DNA from: Ruminococcaceae bacterium UBA5391
GTDB lineage: Bacteria; Bacillota; Clostridia; Oscillospirales; Acutalibacteraceae
DNA length: 8,608 bases
Direction of reading: 5' to 3'
Assembly: GCA_002410755.1 (NCBI GenBank)
Contig: DHOL01000057.1
Location: 1,459 to 10,066, forward strand
In this document: piece after piece, positions 1 to 7,305 of the stretch
Position numbering within the stretch: position 1 is the stretch's first letter
Layout: every line of letters begins with the position of its first letter
Notes under the pieces: model-generated
The model's input: only the letters and a program-made list of their open reading frames with translations
The model's database searches: none
What the model was told of the DNA's origin: nothing
Translations under genes and position numbers: made by a program

Positions 1-56
1 AATTTTTGCCGCAGACAAATTTAAGACTTCTTTCTTCCGGGTAAAAGCAGCAGACA

Positions 57-90
57 CAGAAGGGGCCGGACTTGCGTCCGGCCCCTTCTG
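57..90 (-). terminator. Hairpin downstream of noc, putative transcription terminator
   Basis: Bases 57-71 and 76-90 are perfect reverse complements, giving a 15-bp GC-rich stem with a four-base loop (TTGC on the plus strand). It lies about 50 bases after the noc stop codon, where the leftward transcript would be expected to end. On the minus strand the stem is followed by TGTCTGCTGCTTTTA, a poor U-tract, so termination is inferred mainly from stem strength and position. It could also act as an mRNA 3'-end stabiliser. No gene is visible in positions 1-56. Confidence 0.65.
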
Positions 91-138
91 CGGGAAATGA
101 TATAGGGAAAATAGGAGTAAATAAACTCGTAATCTGTT

Positions 139-948
139 TCAGGCGGGCCTTTTACCACCCGCGGTTGCCTGCGCCTTTGGAATGCGGACAACACATTCAA
201 TATAACCATCAGTCTCACTGCGGAGTGTCTGTGCGGGGATACCGCTTTTTTTCATTGTATCCACTGCATGGGAAATTGTGTTGAAAAAAATACGGACATC
301 CTTCACAATAAACATTCTGCGGGGCTTTTCCGGTTTTCCGGAAAGCAGCCTGGAAACATACTCATCTGTGCGGCGGACATTATAGCCACGTTCAATTACA
401 GTGTGAAGTGCCTTTAGCCGCTGTTTGCCATCCTCAATACGCAGCAGAGCGCGGGCATGGCGCTCAGTAAGCCCTGCTTCGGTAATAATCTGACGCTCTT
501 CCTGAGAAAAGCGCAGGAGCCGAAGCTTATTTGCAATGGCAGATTGACTTTTCCCGAGGCGCTGTGCAGCTTCTTCCTGCGTAATGTGCCAGAGGTTTAT
601 CAGTTCTCGGATTCCTTCGGCTTCTTCAAAAACGCCGAGATCTTTCCGCTGGAGGTTTTCAGTCATTGCCATGGCAGCACTTTCATCGGGGGTGCAATTA
701 CTTACAATACACGGAACAGTCTTCATTCCGGCAATTCGGCATGCACGGAGCCTGCGTTCCCCTGCAACAAGCTCATAATTGCCGCTGGCAATATGGCGCA
801 CCGTAATCGGCTGAATCAGGCCGTTTGTACGGATACTGACAGCAAGGCTGTTCAGCTCTTCCGTATCAAAGTTTTTTCGTGGCTGTGCCGGATTTGGAGC
901 GATTTGATCCGGCTCAAGCTCAATGACACGCTTTCCTCCGAAAATCAC
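139..948 (-). CDS. noc: Nucleoid occlusion protein Noc (ParB/Noc family CTPase)
   Basis: A ParB-family DNA-binding protein; Noc proteins bind dispersed NBS sites, use CTP to clamp and spread on DNA, and keep the division septum off the nucleoid. With the chosen start it has 269 aa. The N-terminal ParB/Srx-like CTP-binding domain holds GERR (63-66) and ENLQR (97-101); a helix-turn-helix region spans about 122-146, and a C-terminal dimerisation region ends in IRIPK-like sequence (VVRIPK). The residues separating Noc from ParB specificity are Noc-like: Gln135, Lys141, Arg146 and Arg163 (Caulobacter ParB positions 173, 179, 184, 201). The start is GTG at 948, preceded by AAGGAGG with 11-base spacing. 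An in-frame ATG at 993 would give 284 aa but has no Shine-Dalgarno. No convincing promoter was seen in the gap after rsmG, although TATGAT-like sequence is present. The N-terminus is short and lacks an obvious membrane-targeting amphipathic helix. Gene position after rsmG matches Bacillus noc. Confidence 0.9.
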   Translation of the reverse strand: MIFGGKRVIELEPDQIAPNPAQPRKNFDTEELNSLAVSIRTNGLIQPITVRHIASGNYELVAGERRLRACRIAGMKTVPCIVSNCTPDESAAMAMTENLQRKDLGVFEEAEGIRELINLWHITQEEAAQRLGKSQSAIANKLRLLRFSQEERQIITEAGLTERHARALLRIEDGKQRLKALHTVIERGYNVRRTDEYVSRLLSGKPEKPRRMFIVKDVRIFFNTISHAVDTMKKSGIPAQTLRSETDGYIECVVRIPKAQATAGGKRPA

Positions 949-1087
949 TCCTCTTGCCGCCTCCTTTTCTGTTCTGTCCGCTTGGACAAGCATAACATAG
1001 ATTCAGCGGAAAATACCGTCACATTCTGGTATCATATAAAAAATTTAAACTACAAGCTTTCCAGCTTTTCTCTGTTTTTTTCTTGTT

Positions 1088-1810
1088 TTAAACAGAAAGG
1101 AGGGGAAATTTTGCAATTTTAGAGCCATGGCGCGGATATTTATCTGGGAGAGAACCAGTTCGACGGAAAAAAAGCAGGCTTCTGCCATCCCCGGCTGGAA
1201 GTGTATAGGTCACCGTTTTTTCTGTACTGCACCCGAGGAGCGAAACCGCCTTTTCCGCAGACGTAAGCTCGGCTTTCACGTCAGGTCCTTTCATCGCAGC
1301 AAAAACACCGCCCTCTTTTAGAAATGGCAGGCAATATTCGCACAAGACCGGCATAGAAGCAACCGCGCGCGCTGCGGCAAAATCATATTGCTGGCGGTAT
1401 TGTTTCTGCCGTGCAGCCTCCTCTGCGCGGGCATGCACTAATTCCGCAGAAACTGAAATCTCTCTGAGAAGCATTTCTAGAAAAGTCAGCCGTTTCTGAA
1501 GGCTGTCAAGAAGCGTGAGTTGAAGATCCGGTCGGATAATCTTCAGCGGTACACCCGGGAATCCCGCCCCGGTGCCAATATCAATTACCTTGGCTCCTTT
1601 CGGAATCTTTATATACTTGAGAATCAGGATGCTGTCAAGAAAATGCTTGGATGCAATCCCCTCCGGTTCCGTTACGGCAGTCAGGTTGACTTTCTGGTTC
1701 CATTCGGTCAGCAGGTCTGCATATCGGCTGAATTGTTCAAGCTGTTCCGGAGAAACTGCAAGCCCGGCATCCGAGGCATACTGTTTTAAAAGTGCCGCTG
1801 ATTCATTCAT
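1088..1810 (-). CDS. rsmG: 16S rRNA (guanine-N7)-methyltransferase RsmG
   Basis: RsmG (GidB) uses S-adenosylmethionine to methylate N7 of G527 (E. coli numbering) in the 530 loop of 16S rRNA; its loss gives low-level streptomycin resistance in several bacteria. The 240-aa product has the family's usual length. The helical N-terminus contains NQKVNLTAV (38-46) and KHFLDS (55-60). The Rossmann-fold SAM motif is DIGTGAGFPGVPLKI (77-91), followed by the motif around LLDSLQKRLTFL (100-111) and AARAVASMPVL (146-156). The basic KYPR segment (224-227) lies near the C-terminus, as in the family. The ATG at 1810 forms an ATGA overlap with the mnmG stop codon and has GGGAG nine bases upstream. An earlier in-frame ATG at 1837 would extend it by nine residues into mnmG and is less likely. 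Translational coupling to mnmG is inferred from the overlap. Confidence 0.95.
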   Translation of the reverse strand: MNESAALLKQYASDAGLAVSPEQLEQFSRYADLLTEWNQKVNLTAVTEPEGIASKHFLDSILILKYIKIPKGAKVIDIGTGAGFPGVPLKIIRPDLQLTLLDSLQKRLTFLEMLLREISVSAELVHARAEEAARQKQYRQQYDFAAARAVASMPVLCEYCLPFLKEGGVFAAMKGPDVKAELTSAEKAVSLLGCSTEKTVTYTLPAGDGRSLLFFRRTGSLPDKYPRHGSKIAKFPLLSV

Positions 1811-3684
1811 TTTTCTGTTCTCCCTTTTTCCAGCCAAATCAGCAGCACGGAAATATCCGCAGGGCTTACTCCGCTGATTCGCGATGCCTGCCCGATATTG
1901 GCCGGGCGGATTTTTGCAAGCTTTTCCTGTGCTTCTTTTCTCAGGCCAATAATTTTCGTGTAATCGATATCTTTGGGGAGGAGGCGTCCTTCCATGCGTT
2001 TCATCTCTTCAATCTGTGCTTTCTGGCGTCTGATATATCCTTCATATTTCAGGGCAATCTCAACATTTTCAAAGACAGCATCCGAAATATCGGGACGAGC
2101 TTTATCAACCTGCTTCAGGACGGCGTAGTCCAGTTCCGGGCGCCGGATAAGCTCTGCAAGCTTTACCCCAGTAGAAACGGGCGTTGTTTCACGTGAAACA
2201 AGCAGGCCATTCAGTTCTTTAGAAGGTGGCAATACTGTATTTTCCGCCCGGGCAAGTTCCTTTTTCTTCTGCTCTTCTTTTTTTAGGAAACGGATCCAGC
2301 GGTCATCGGAAATCAGTCCGATTTTCCGCCCGATTGGTGTCAGGCGTTCGTCGGCGTTGTCCTGCCGCAGGACAAGGCGATATTCACTGCGCGATGTCAT
2401 CATACGGTAAGGCTCTTCCGTACCTTTTGTGATGAGGTCATCCACAAGCGTGCCAATATAGCTGGAAGAACGACTGAGAATCATTGGTTCTCGCCCAAGG
2501 ATTTTCAGGGCAGCATTGACGCCTGCAACAAAACCCTGCGCGGCAGCTTCTTCATAGCCGGAACTTCCGTTAAACTGTCCTGCTCCATAAAGGCCCGGGT
2601 AATCCTTAAATTCAAGCGTAGCATTAAGTTGTTGCGGATCGGCACAGTCATATTCAATCGCATAGGCTGTCCTCATCAGCTCAACGTGTTCCAACCCCGG
2701 AATGGTATGGTAGAAAGCAATTTGTACCTCTTCTGGAAGCGACGTGCTCATTCCCTGAAGGTACATTTCTTCGGTATCCAGGCCGCATGGCTCAATAAAA
2801 AGCTGGTGGCGCTTTTTATCCGCAAAACGGATAATTTTAGTTTCAATGCTTGGGCAGTAGCGCGGCCCAATTCCGGTGATGCCGCCTGTAAAAAGCTGGG
2901 AACGTTGCAGGTTGTTAAGAATAATTTTTTTCGTCTGCTCGTTTGTCCATGAAACATAGCACACAGCGCGGTTTTTCCCGGGGACCAATGTATCGTAGGA
3001 AAACGGGATAACGGGATCATCACCTTTTTGGACTTCCAAATTAGTAAAATCTATACTGGAGCGAAGGACCCGCGCAGGTGTCCCGGTTTTGAAGCGCCTC
3101 AGGCGGATTCCAAGCTTCCGCAGGGATTCTGAAAGAAAAGCTGCCGGAAACATACCATCCGGGCCGCTTTCATAGGATACTTCTCCAACAAAAATTTTAC
3201 CGGAAAGATAAGTGCCTGTTGCAAAAATAACAGCACGTGCTTCAAAAACCGCCCCAAAGCGTGTTTCCACGTTCCAGCGGCCTTCTTCTCCACGTGTAAT
3301 GGCAACAACTTCCGCCTGTTTCAGTAAAAGGTTTGGCTGGCGTTCCAATTTCCGCTTCATAATCTTGCTGTATTCACGGCGGTCAATCTGCATCCTAAGG
3401 GAATGGACAGCTGGGCCTTTTCCGCGGTTGAGCATCCGGCTCTGCAAAAAGCATTCATCCGTAGTGCGTCCCATTTCCCCGCCAAGTGCATCAATTTCAC
3501 GGACAAGATGCCCTTTCGCCGTCCCGCCAATAGACGGGTTGCACGGGCAATTTCCAACTGCATCCAGATTGATGGTAAAAACAACGGTTTTGCAGCCGAG
3601 GCGGGCGGCTGCAAGGGATGCCTCAATTCCTGCATGACCTGCCCCAATCACCGCCACATCAATCTTTCCGGCTTGATAATTCAT
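1807..3684 (-). CDS. mnmG: tRNA uridine-5-carboxymethylaminomethyl(34) synthesis enzyme MnmG
   Basis: MnmG (GidA) is the FAD- and NADH-dependent half of the MnmE-MnmG complex that installs (carboxy)aminomethyl groups at C5 of the wobble uridine in several tRNAs. The 625-aa protein has full family length. The dinucleotide-binding motif GAGHAG is at 14-19. NCPCNPSIGGTAKGH (45-59) and GPRYCPSIE (273-281) contain Cys48 and Cys277, matching the two conserved redox/catalytic cysteines. The second FAD-binding segment GAGQFNGSSGYEEAAAQG spans 367-384. TSRSEYRLVLRQDNAD (430-445) and the C-terminal ISGVSPADI (603-611), part of the MnmE/tRNA-interacting helical domain, are intact. The ATG at 3684 is preceded by GAGGG at 11 bases. 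The 136-base gap to mnmE has no clear promoter, so cotranscription with mnmE is likely. A perfect parS site lies within codons 495-500. Confidence 0.97.
   Translation of the reverse strand: MNYQAGKIDVAVIGAGHAGIEASLAAARLGCKTVVFTINLDAVGNCPCNPSIGGTAKGHLVREIDALGGEMGRTTDECFLQSRMLNRGKGPAVHSLRMQIDRREYSKIMKRKLERQPNLLLKQAEVVAITRGEEGRWNVETRFGAVFEARAVIFATGTYLSGKIFVGEVSYESGPDGMFPAAFLSESLRKLGIRLRRFKTGTPARVLRSSIDFTNLEVQKGDDPVIPFSYDTLVPGKNRAVCYVSWTNEQTKKIILNNLQRSQLFTGGITGIGPRYCPSIETKIIRFADKKRHQLFIEPCGLDTEEMYLQGMSTSLPEEVQIAFYHTIPGLEHVELMRTAYAIEYDCADPQQLNATLEFKDYPGLYGAGQFNGSSGYEEAAAQGFVAGVNAALKILGREPMILSRSSSYIGTLVDDLITKGTEEPYRMMTSRSEYRLVLRQDNADERLTPIGRKIGLISDDRWIRFLKKEEQKKKELARAENTVLPPSKELNGLLVSRETTPVSTGVKLAELIRRPELDYAVLKQVDKARPDISDAVFENVEIALKYEGYIRRQKAQIEEMKRMEGRLLPKDIDYTKIIGLRKEAQEKLAKIRPANIGQASRISGVSPADISVLLIWLEKGRTEK
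2185..2200. other. parS: parS chromosome partition (ParB-binding) site inside mnmG
   Basis: TGTTTCACGTGAAACA is a perfect 16-bp palindrome that matches the bacterial parS consensus TGTTNCACGTGAAACA at every position. The flanking T2184 and A2201 extend the symmetry to 18 bp. It lies within mnmG and encodes VSRET plus the last base of a Leu codon. parS sites cluster near oriC, and this one lies several kilobases from the presumed origin at the right end. ParB (Spo0J) should load and spread from here. The protein encoded at 139-948 is predicted to prefer the different NBS sequence, so the cognate ParB is probably encoded elsewhere, typically next to soj just beyond noc. Confidence 0.92.
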
Positions 3685-3820
3685 CTTTCTTAATTCCCTC
3701 TTTCCCCGCTTTCAAGCTTCTTATAAAAGCCTTCAGCGAGAACTCTATTAAATGCTAAAAACAGCAAAATTCTGTTGTCGTCTGCGGTAAAAATATTGGG
3801 ACGGTTTATATACAAGGGCT

Positions 3821-5206
3821 TTACTTACCTACACAGAAATGATGAAAAACAGAGTCAACGACGGTTTCAGTCACCCGTTCCCCAGTGAGTTCCAGTAATG
3901 CGGAAACAGCACCTTCAATGGAGACTGTTATGGCATCAAACGTCATACCGCATTTTAAGGCATCCTGTGCTTCTTTAACACATTCCAGCGCGCGCCGCGC
4001 GGTATCCCTTTGCCGTTCCGTGAACAAAATACCCTGTGACGGATCAAGATTTGCCGTCTCCAGAACATCTGCAACTTCTTTACGGAGTTTATCCAGTCCT
4101 TTTCCGGTCGTCGCAGATAATATAACAAAATGGCGAAATCTATCTTTAATATACTGCAAGTCAATTTTCTTTGGCAGGTCACTTTTATTAACAATCGCGA
4201 CGCACGGTGTGCCATGCACTTTCTGAATCAGATTAAAGTCATCCTCACCAAGCTCCTGTGAACCATCAAAAACAGCGAATACAAGTTGCGCTGAGTGAAT
4301 CCGTTGGAACGCACGCCCGACACCGATGCTTTCGACGGGATCATCCGTTGGATGCAGGCCAGCCGTATCGGCAAGGTGAAGCGGTATGCCGCTAAGGAAA
4401 ACAGTATCTTCCACAATATCCCGTGTCGTTCCGGCATACTGCGTTACAATAGAACGCTCACATCCGGCGAGCAAATTCATAAGCGTTGATTTTCCTGCAT
4501 TCGGACGTCCGGCAATCACTGTGTCTACGCCTTCACGAAGGGCCTGTCCGGCTTCAAATTCCCGGAGCATGGTCTCAAGTTCGCTGTGGGCTTTGCCGAG
4601 AGAGATTTTCAACTCTTCCGGTGTAACCTGTGGAATATCGTCGTCCGGATAATCCGCCCAAGCAGAAAGATGTGCCGCCGTAGAAACAAGAAGGTCACGG
4701 ACTGCGTGGATTCTCCGTTCCAAGACGCCGCCTTGTCCGGCGAGGGCTGTTTTTGCAGCCTGCTCACCCTGTGCACCAATCATCTGCATAACGGATTCCG
4801 CTTCTGTCAGTCCCATTTTCCCATTCAGGAAAGCTCTCCGGGTAAATTCGCCCGGACCGGCAGGGACTGCACCGGCTTCAAGGACCGCTTTCAGCAGATG
4901 CCGCGTTACATAAACTCCGCCGTGACAGGAAAGTTCAACAACATCTTCTCCGGTAAAACTGGCAGGGGCACGGAAATTCAGGGCGATAGCTTCATCGATT
5001 TCTCCATTTTGGTCATGAACCTTTCCATAAAGAGCAGTATATCCACGCTGACCGGAAATTGTTTTCCCATGTGCAGAGGTAAAGACACGGTCTGCTATTT
5101 CATGCGCTTCCGGCCCGGAAATCCGTACAATTCCGATAGCCCCGGGAGACTGTGCTGTCGAAATAGCTGCTATTGTATTATCTGATTTGTGATATTGAAT
5201 TTTCAT
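3821..5206 (-). CDS. mnmE: tRNA uridine-5-carboxymethylaminomethyl(34) synthesis GTPase MnmE
   Basis: MnmE (TrmE/ThdF) is the K+-stimulated, dimerisation-activated GTPase that acts with MnmG to modify wobble uridine 34; its N-terminal domain binds the folate-derived one-carbon donor. The product is 461 aa, as usual. The N-terminal domain (about 1-120) has SPGAIGIVRISG (20-31) and FTGEDVVELSCHGG (84-97). The central helical domain is interrupted by the G domain: G1 GRPNAGKS (233-240), G2 GTTRD (259-263), G3 DTAG (280-283), G4 NKSD (340-343). The C-terminus is FCVGK, with the invariant Cys458. The start at 5206 gives the typical MKIQYHKSDNTIAAIST beginning and has purine-rich GAGGGAAGAG upstream. 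Earlier in-frame ATGs at 5242 and 5260 lack a ribosome-binding site. A terminator-like hairpin lies between it and jag, so it may begin a new transcription unit, but I see no strong promoter in 5207-5289. Confidence 0.97.
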   Translation of the reverse strand: MKIQYHKSDNTIAAISTAQSPGAIGIVRISGPEAHEIADRVFTSAHGKTISGQRGYTALYGKVHDQNGEIDEAIALNFRAPASFTGEDVVELSCHGGVYVTRHLLKAVLEAGAVPAGPGEFTRRAFLNGKMGLTEAESVMQMIGAQGEQAAKTALAGQGGVLERRIHAVRDLLVSTAAHLSAWADYPDDDIPQVTPEELKISLGKAHSELETMLREFEAGQALREGVDTVIAGRPNAGKSTLMNLLAGCERSIVTQYAGTTRDIVEDTVFLSGIPLHLADTAGLHPTDDPVESIGVGRAFQRIHSAQLVFAVFDGSQELGEDDFNLIQKVHGTPCVAIVNKSDLPKKIDLQYIKDRFRHFVILSATTGKGLDKLRKEVADVLETANLDPSQGILFTERQRDTARRALECVKEAQDALKCGMTFDAITVSIEGAVSALLELTGERVTETVVDSVFHHFCVGK

Positions 5207-5289
5207 CGTTTTACTCTTCCCTCTCTCTAAAGAAGGTTCCATGGTAAACCCGGCTGACAAAAGCCTTAAAAAACTGCCTGTAAATTATT

Positions 5290-5326
5290 GAAAAGGCCCC
5301 GGACGCAGAGCGCCCGAAGCCTTTTC
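5290..5326 (-). terminator. Intrinsic terminator hairpin between jag and mnmE
   Basis: The outer arms 5290-5297 (GAAAAGGC) and 5319-5326 (GCCTTTTC) are perfect complements. Inside them CGG/CCG and CGC/GCG also pair around an AGA loop, with small internal bulges. Read on the minus strand the stem ends in GGGGCCTTTTC followed by AATAATTT, a reasonable U-rich terminator tail. It starts about 40 bases after the jag stop codon, so it would end the rpmH-to-jag transcript. The A-tract on the other side makes the element near symmetric. Confidence 0.75.
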
Positions 5327-5348
5327 ATCAAGAAGACAGAATAGTCTG

Positions 5349-5377
5349 TTTTTATTCTTCGGATTTTTATTCTTCGG
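5349..5377 (-). repeat. Tandem 15-bp duplication spanning the jag stop codon
   Basis: The plus-strand unit TTTTTATTCTTCGG occurs at 5349-5362 and again at 5364-5377, a period of 15. On the minus strand each copy reads CCGAAGAATAAAAA, so the last two Glu codons and the TAA stop of jag are repeated in frame directly after the real stop. It looks like a recent slippage duplication. Confidence 0.85.
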
Positions 5378-6230
5378 CTTTTCCGCTATCCGCAGACTCC
5401 GTATTCTCAGCGGCCGGTTTGGAATTTTCCGGCTGATTCTGCGCTGGCAACTGCACCTTTTCATAAAGTTGTCCTTTTGCCTCACTCTTTGGAACAGACG
5501 GCGTGGGAGCGACAACCGACGGATGGGGGGAGAATGGTTTGGAAAAGTGCTGCGGACCACGTGGCGCTCCCGGATAAGGATGAAAACGGTGCGGGATGCG
5601 TTCTCCCTTAATTGGGCCAATGACAACATGGCGTTCCAGGTCTTCGCCTTCAGACCAGGATTTTGCACCTTCTACCGTCTGTACGGCAGTATGGATGATT
5701 CTCCGCTCATAAGGATTCATTGGCTCAAGGGACATATTGCGCCCTAAGCGCAGACTCTTTTCAGCCATTTTTTTACCGAGGGCTTCCAGTGTCTGCCTCC
5801 GTTTTTCCCTGTAATTACCAATATCCAGTGTAATCCGATAGTACCCGTCTTTGCTGATATGGTTGGCAACAAGCCCTGCAAGATACTGGAGGGCATCCAG
5901 TGTTTCTCCACGGTGTCCGATAATAAAACCGATGTCCTCGCCAGAGATACAGAGCATTGCGCCGCCTTCCTGACGTTTAATCTCAATGCCGGCACCCGCA
6001 ACATTCATGCAGGAAAGTATCTCATGCAGATATTCCGAGGCAACGTCCGCAGGGTTGTCCTGAATATAAACGCGCACTTTTGCAGGGCTTCCCCCAAAAA
6101 GGCCAAAAGTCTTTTTCGTCGGCATTTCTAGAATTTCAAATTCCGCCTCATAAGACTCAACACCAAGCTCTTTGCAGGCAGCTTCCTTTGCCTTTTCAAC
6201 TGTGTCGCCAGTTCCGATTGCTTCTTTCAT
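5367..6230 (-). CDS. jag: RNA-binding protein Jag/KhpB (SpoIIIJ-associated)
   Basis: Jag (KhpB/EloR) is a cytoplasmic RNA-binding protein whose gene usually follows yidC in Firmicutes; in streptococci it partners KhpA and influences cell elongation. The product is 287 aa. The Jag_N domain (about 1-50) begins MKEAIGTGDTVEKAKEAACKELGV and includes KKTFGLFGGSPAKVRV (39-54). The KH domain centres on GFIIGHRGETLDALQYL (101-117), and the R3H domain contains NPYERRIIH (172-180) with the R-x3-H signature and RHVVIGPI (200-207). Residues from about 208 form a Pro-, His- and later Glu/Ala-rich, probably disordered tail of about 80 residues. The ATG at 6230 has AGGGAGG 11 bases upstream; the in-frame ATG at 6239 is only two bases from it, too close, and 6260 has no site. 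It follows yidC by 59 bases and is probably cotranscribed with it. Confidence 0.94.
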   Translation of the reverse strand: MKEAIGTGDTVEKAKEAACKELGVESYEAEFEILEMPTKKTFGLFGGSPAKVRVYIQDNPADVASEYLHEILSCMNVAGAGIEIKRQEGGAMLCISGEDIGFIIGHRGETLDALQYLAGLVANHISKDGYYRITLDIGNYREKRRQTLEALGKKMAEKSLRLGRNMSLEPMNPYERRIIHTAVQTVEGAKSWSEGEDLERHVVIGPIKGERIPHRFHPYPGAPRGPQHFSKPFSPHPSVVAPTPSVPKSEAKGQLYEKVQLPAQNQPENSKPAAENTESADSGKAEE

Positions 6231-6289
6231 AACACCCATAACCTCCCTATGAAAAAACACTGCGCGCTCAAAAAAGTACGCGGATACAT

Positions 6290-7282
6290 TTACTTGCCGC
6301 GCTTTTCCGGCTTAGCCAGTTTTTTCTGCAAAAGCATCTGCTGCTGCAGACCAAGCGGTTTTACAGCCGCCTCCTGCTGCTCACGCAGTGCAATGCGGCG
6401 TGCCTCCGTCTCGGCATTCAGTTTTTCAGGGCTGTACTGTATAAACAGAACAATGGTCTGGATCAAACCCGCAAAGGTGGAAAGAATCCAATAAAATCCA
6501 ACGGCAGCTGGGACTGTGCAGGCCAGCCACGCAGTAAATAAAGCCATAAAATAAAACGTAAATGTCATGCATCCCTGTTTCTGCTGAATCGGTTGCAGTT
6601 TCATGGTGAAAAATTGTGTCACAATAGAGGAAACAAGGCACAAGACGGGAATAATCCAGAGATTTGTATTAAAAAGTGTGCCAAAGATATTGCCTGGATC
6701 GCATGGTGTTCCAAGAAGGTCAAGGCCAAGGAACCGGAACCCATGGCTGAATGACTGCAATCTGCTGAGCTCATCAGCACTGAACATTGTCAGGTACGGT
6801 TTCAGGTTTGCAAAATTGTGCACAATTTCAATCTGCGCATAGCGCCCGGCAGCCGTATTTGCAGAACCGGGAATCTGGTTAATTATATTAATCGCTTTGG
6901 TAATTGCATCGGAAGAAAGGTGCAAAGCATTGGAAAGCGGATTCAGCACCGTATAATAAAGACCAAACATAACGAGTAACGGAAGCAGCATGGTGCTGCA
7001 TCCGCCCATTGGGTCGAGACCTTCCTTTTCGTACAGCTTTTGAGTTTCAATTTGCAGGCGCTGTTTGTCATCGGCATAGCGTTTTTGAAGGTTTTTAATC
7101 TTTATCTGCATTTTGCCCGATGCAGCCATGGAGCGCTGCTGTTTAATAGAAAATGGGAACAGCAGGAGCTTAAAGACAACGGTAAAAAGGATAATGGCAA
7201 CACCGTAGTTTGGAATGAGAAGATAAAACCACCACAGTACATAGCCAAAGATGCTGCCAAAAAAATTGAAGAAACTGTCCAT
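6290..7282 (-). CDS. yidC: YidC/Oxa1 family membrane protein insertase
   Basis: YidC inserts and folds membrane proteins, alone or with Sec; in Bacillus the equivalent gene is spoIIIJ. The 330-aa protein has hydrophobic segments at about 4-24, 26-45, 96-113, 207-226, 240-258 and 260-281, in keeping with a Gram-positive YidC core. The family motif KQQRSM (47-52) is followed by a basic coiled segment (53-85) and GLDPMGGC (88-95). Lys38 sits where most homologues have the Arg of the hydrophilic groove, so the positive charge is kept. A long loop of about 90 residues separates the second and third core segments. The C-terminal tail (about 285-330) is basic and Gln-rich, as expected for ribosome contact. 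No lipobox Cys is visible at the N-terminus, unlike Bacillus SpoIIIJ. The ATG at 7282 has GAGGAG ten bases upstream and lies 23 bases after yidD. Confidence 0.95.
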   Translation of the reverse strand: MDSFFNFFGSIFGYVLWWFYLLIPNYGVAIILFTVVFKLLLFPFSIKQQRSMAASGKMQIKIKNLQKRYADDKQRLQIETQKLYEKEGLDPMGGCSTMLLPLLVMFGLYYTVLNPLSNALHLSSDAITKAINIINQIPGSANTAAGRYAQIEIVHNFANLKPYLTMFSADELSRLQSFSHGFRFLGLDLLGTPCDPGNIFGTLFNTNLWIIPVLCLVSSIVTQFFTMKLQPIQQKQGCMTFTFYFMALFTAWLACTVPAAVGFYWILSTFAGLIQTIVLFIQYSPEKLNAETEARRIALREQQEAAVKPLGLQQQMLLQKKLAKPEKRGK

Positions 7283-7305
7283 GCGGAATATTCTCCTCTG
7301 TGTTG

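Noticed and set aside
1096..1106. AAAGGAGGGGA on the plus strand, resembling a Shine-Dalgarno
   Set aside because: It is the reverse complement of rsmG C-terminal codons and is followed only by a very short frame.
457..1122. 221-codon plus-strand ORF opposite noc
   Set aside because: It lies antisense to a clearly recognisable noc gene, crosses into the rsmG end, has no ribosome-binding site and resembles no family I know.
2973..2986. TTTTTCCCGGGGAC as a candidate Noc-binding site
   Set aside because: Only the CCCGGG core and a few flanking bases match, which is expected by chance at this base composition.
3231..3243. CAGCACGTGCTTC as a second parS
   Set aside because: Only the CACGTG core and a couple of outer bases agree with parS; the TGTT and AAACA arms are missing.
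3755..3780. AACAG/CTGTT inverted repeat with a T-run between mnmE and mnmG
   Set aside because: The stem is five mostly weak pairs, too unstable to call a terminator.
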